Positions 60,644 to 64,000 of a stretch of DNA of 64,000 bases are shown here, one piece after another. The notes beneath the pieces are model-generated. The model searched no databases, had not been told where the DNA came from, and worked only from the letters and a program-made list of their open reading frames with translations. The stretch lies in assembly GCA_963995525.1 (NCBI GenBank), contig OZ023206.1, forward strand, positions 22,436,871 to 22,500,870. The letters run 5' to 3'. The position numbers and the translations under genes were made by a program. How positions within the stretch are numbered: the first letter of the stretch is position 1; each line of letters opens with the position of its first letter. Source of the DNA: Escarpia spicata (lineage: Eukaryota; Annelida; Polychaeta; Sabellida; Siboglinidae).

Positions 60644-62289
60644 CCTGTACTCTTGGGACCCGACGTACTTGTCTTGTGGGCATCAAAAGTTGGTCATAGA
60701 AGGCATGTACTCGTGTGGCCCAATGTACTTGTTTTGTCGCCGACTTCTGCCGCTCAACGACGGCAAATATCCGTTTCCTCCTGGCCAGCCGTTGTGGCGG
60801 TCCGACACCTCATATCGCGGGGCACGCTGCCGTTAGCGTACGGCAATGGCGCGGGGTTGGTTCTAACTCCACGGACTCCGTTTGGAAGATACTTCGGGAT
60901 ACTGTAAAATCTCATTGGAGTGCCAACTCCATGCGGGCGTACTGCGATGCTATGTTCAAAATCGTTCCGGTATCCTATTGGCGCACCGAAGCCACGGTCA
61001 GGCTCCACGCGGTCCATGTCACAGTGAATCCAGCCATCGACACTTGGGTGAGTCCATGGGTGACACAGAATGTCGCTTCTTCGTGATCTTAGGCGGTCCT
61101 ATTACCGACAGAAGCGCCGTGATTATCGTTAATCCATGAAGTGCACCGAGTAAGATTACCAGGAACATCGTCTTGAAGAAGCTGCGAAATATGTAAGACG
61201 CAGAGAAACTCAACGCAGACACCCCAAATAGTGTCGACAGCGCACCCTGAGTTATGGGGTAGCCAACAGCGTGAAGGGCATTGCGCATGCGCTGGTTACC
61301 AGTATCGCCCTCCGACGATATGAAGGCGTATGTAATATGTGCTGAGAAGTCAACACAGAAGCCGATGCAGGTGATGATGTTGATCATTGACACCGTGTCG
61401 AGGTTGACGTCCCACCACGCCATGTAACCTATGACCCCGGTACAGATGGACACGATACTGAAGGTCACCCACAAACAGCACACCGGATGTGGTATGAGAA
61501 ACAGCGAAACAATAAACATGGCGCCCGTCGCAATAAACAGATTCTGTCGCGTATTTGGCCAAACTTCGAGGTACTGGTCGAAGAATATGAACCCAGGATG
61601 AAAGACAGTCACGTTCAGATTGTTGTGGTTATCAGCGATATCGCGAGCAGCCAACATCATTTTGCTTTCCCGAATCGACGTGTCTATATTTTTGGAATAA
61701 ACCAAGAATCGTGAGTACTTCACATAGCCAGAGTCTGTCTTAATGTCCAACTTATAATTGAGAAGGCTGTGGTTTGACAAGAAATGACCTAATATTCTCG
61801 AGAAGTTCCTAGAGTCTACAATGTGGCTTCCAATTAATTTAGAAAAGTCGCGAGTCCACGCTGATGTAATGTCTGAGCCATGGAAATACTTTGACGTTTC
61901 GAATTCTTTTATCATTTCGTCGATTTTGTCTCGTGCTGTCTTTTTTCACAATGCAAGCTCCTTGCCAACATTGACGCTGACTACAGGACCGTATTCACGA
62001 AAGTACTTGATTTCTTGATCGTAGTAGTCAGATAAGTAAGAGTCATCTGCTGCAAGTCTGTTTAAGGTGATACCCTTTTTGACGTTCAAGCAACCCCATA
62101 TAGCAAAACCTAAGTACACTAGATAGATATGCAGTAGTAATATCTTGAAGGGTCGAGTTGACAGCAATCCACCCCACGAGTCCCTGAAGAATGTCATTGC
62201 CCTCACGTCTGCCGTCTTTTTGGGGTCTTCCGTTTTCTCCACCGTGTATCCGCCCGTGCACAATAGCCGGAAGATGGCGCTGCGGTGTC

Positions 62290-62725
62290 CTGCGAAACAA
62301 TAAGCGAAGACACTAGCAGAATGACACGAACACAAGGGATTGTGACATAGTTTTTTATCAATGTTCCGTTAAGCACTTTAAAGTATTTTGGTTAAACTGG
62401 CATTTTGGATATCGCATTTGATGATCAACGCATAACAACCTTTAATTTCCTTTTCTGAGCTTCTCCTGACCAGCACTTTTTCTCATTGAATTACAACAAT
62501 TTATCGTCGAACTGCATAAGTCTCAATACCCGAAAATACTGTTTCGAATATGTGGACAACCAACTATTGGCGATGGAAGCCGACTTTACAAAGAACGTGT
62601 TTAACCATAATATGCTTCAGTTATAATCTTTGTATGTTGACCACTGTTTGTGGTCTCTTTTTGGTTTCCCTGTAGCTACCTGGATATCCTAGTAGCTTAA
62701 GAGAGTATCCGTACAATATATCTAC
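62290..62725 (-). other. Intron 2 of gene C
   Basis: GT-AG (GTAGATAT to TTCGCAG), 436 bp, similar in size to A and without a LINE. Confidence 0.85.
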
Positions 62726-63058
62726 CTGCTAGTGACTTGGGAACAGCTTTCATGCAAATGGCGGGATGCCTGTTTCTTGCCTCTCGGTGTCCTGTCAGCA
62801 CCATGCAGGCGGCGAAGAATGTTATTTGATAGAAATAGTCGAACGAGATGGCAATAGTCCCGTAAGTGCAGAAGATTCGCACCGACCGAAACTTCGTGAT
62901 TGCCCCGATGCCAATCGACAAAACGTCAGTAAGGCTTGTGATTGTGATCGACAACGCCGCTTCAGAGAACGCTCTGCCCATGCGCTCTTCAACAGACAAC
63001 CGGAAGTCGGTTTGACGCCATGCTGCCAGCATGACAAACATGTCGTCGACGCCAATTC
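62726..63058 (-). pseudogene. Patched-domain gene C, exon 2
   Basis: 333 bp, open, with GIGVDDMFVMLAAWRQTDF, SITITSLTDVLSIGIGAITK and YQITFFAACMVLTGHREA. Same boundaries and phase as A and B. The exon is intact, but the gene is broken in exon 3. Confidence 0.9.
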
Positions 63059-63558
63059 CTGCCGTGTTAAGGTACATAACGTGAAACAACGTATACAAAT
63101 TACGGCTAAATGTGTTATCAACATAACTAAGTATATGCACAGATGATGTACGTTTTATTTTATTCGTATTTAAAGTACCTGTTTTAATGTATGTTTAGGT
63201 ATGTATAGTTATTTAGCAATTTTGTGTAACTTTGTATTGGTGGTTTATATATTGTATTGTGCTTTGAATCATTACATTGGATCTCGTGTTACATTAAAGT
63301 AATTATTATACTGAGTTCGGTCGAAGGTCACATATATACACCGAATAATTTAGAAAACTTTGATAAAAACAGCTTATGTCTACGCAAATTCATGTGATAG
63401 AATTCCAAACTAAGCCAGTCATTCTTGTTGTGACGAAGACTAGTCGTTCAGAAATTAGGCAGAACAAAATGCGTACATATGTAAAAATGGCAAACATAGG
63501 CAATTACCTGTTGTGTAATAAACACATTGTCATACTGGCGGCAAAAAATATGACTTAC
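63059..63558 (-). other. Intron 1 of gene C
   Basis: GT-AG intron, 500 bp, GTAAGTCATA to ACGGCAG. Shorter than in A or B and without their hairpin. Confidence 0.85.
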
Positions 63559-64000
63559 CAAGAACGAGAAAAGGAATCGCGTTGACCATGTCAATGAAAG
63601 GAACTCCAACGTGAAGCACGAGACCAAACGACGAGACTACAGCGAGACCGGCCGAGAGTACAATGAGACTTCCGAGCCTCGGTTTACTGTGCACACAATC
63701 TGCGCTCATGCAGGACACAATCGAGAAGGTGATTAGAACGGTTGACACAACTGGGATCAATGGAAAGACTGCATCTGCATTCCGCTTCAGTTCGTCTTCG
63801 AGAGAGTGAGCGGTGAACCGCGTTACAGTGATGTGCCTGTGTGTTTTGTTGGCGAGGGTTGAAAGGAATGTCTCTTGCCATTTTTTGACAATCTCAGTAT
63901 ATTTTTTGCCAGACCGCAGGTAATAGTACAAGGACCAGGCTTTTGCTTTCGTTCCGCCGGCTGTCGTCACTCCACCAATGGTACTTCCAAGAAACACTCT
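63559..64000 (-). pseudogene. Patched-domain gene C, exon 1 (partial, cut by window end)
   Basis: The 3' part of exon 1: FLGSTIGGVTTAGGTKAKAW, EIVKKWQETFLSTLANKTHR, TM2 STVLITFSIVSCM, TM3 VLSAGLAVVSSFGLVLHVGV, ending FLVLG|GTAAGT. This part is open, and unlike A has no 2-nt loss after EIVK. The start lies beyond the window. Confidence 0.9.

Larger units (their letters stand above)
59440..62289 (-). pseudogene. Patched-domain gene C, exon 3 (nonsense, frameshift, insertion)
   Basis: Starts after tttcgcag with GHRSAIFRLLCTGGYT. TM7 is FKILLLHIYLVYLGFAIWGC. TGA at 61948-61946 (codon 557) replaces the Trp of A and B (KELAL-stop-KK). The frame then stays open through SKYFHGSDITSAWTRDF, NTRQNLFIATGAMFIVSLFL and TCIGFCVDFSAHITYAFIS to the last TM. 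A 20-bp loss after SPMDSPK near 61040 shifts the tail and stops it. Tail codons reappear in another frame (MDRVEPDRGFGAPIGYRNDF) and are then split by the TIR element at 59544-60643. The remaining tail, near 59530-59450, matches 33590-33490 of A. Confidence 0.88.

Overview
The window is eukaryotic, AT-rich and repeat-dense: GT-AG introns, long microsatellites, a tRNA-derived SINE, non-LTR, LTR and tyrosine-recombinase retrotransposons, DNA transposons and one 200-base assembly gap. Patched-domain (PTCHD3/PTR-like) genes in tandem, a ketoacyl-synthase gene fragment, CR1/L2/RTE-type LINEs and a Ngaro-like element together suggest an invertebrate animal, probably marine. The sequence does not settle the phylum.

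Left part (1-12.45 kb). Mostly non-genic DNA, then a nearly complete CR1-like LINE on the minus strand (about 2.96-6.15 kb). Next is a small exon of a polyketide/fatty-acid ketoacyl synthase (6.55-6.70 kb). It is separated from its possible continuation (12.03-12.12 kb) by a 5.3-kb Harbinger-like DNA transposon with matching terminal inverted repeats and a CAG target duplication.

Middle part (12.45-31.5 kb). This is a stack of nested transposons. An old L2/CR1-like LINE (minus strand) has been split by a Ngaro-type YR retrotransposon (12.45-18.34 kb, split direct repeats A1-B1-A2-B2), by a 1.6-kb relative of the Harbinger-like element (18.95-20.55 kb), and by a younger LINE (21.20-24.33 kb). 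A decayed Ty3/Gypsy element (about 24.5-28.8 kb), an RTE-like endonuclease fragment, a SINE, an unclassified repeat and a large trinucleotide array follow.

Right part (32-64 kb). Two copies of a three-exon patched-domain membrane protein gene lie head to head (A: 38.0-33.4 kb, minus; B: 38.6-47.8 kb, plus). They are the arms of a large inverted duplication centred on the assembly gap. The right arm is lengthened by a 4-kb LINE in intron 2 of B, which itself carries a small TIR element. A third copy (C, minus strand) runs from the window end to about 59.45 kb, and its last exon holds a 1.1-kb TIR element filled with a 42-bp minisatellite. Every copy carries a different in-frame stop at codons 498-571; A and C also carry frameshifts. 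None is intact as assembled.

Between B and C lie more LINE, SINE and unclassified repeats and a tandem duplication, one copy of which holds a 142-triplet GTC array. No prokaryotic features, CRISPR arrays, rRNA genes or free-standing tRNA genes were seen. The patched genes and the ketoacyl-synthase fragment are the only host-type genes; nearly everything else is mobile or simple-repeat DNA.
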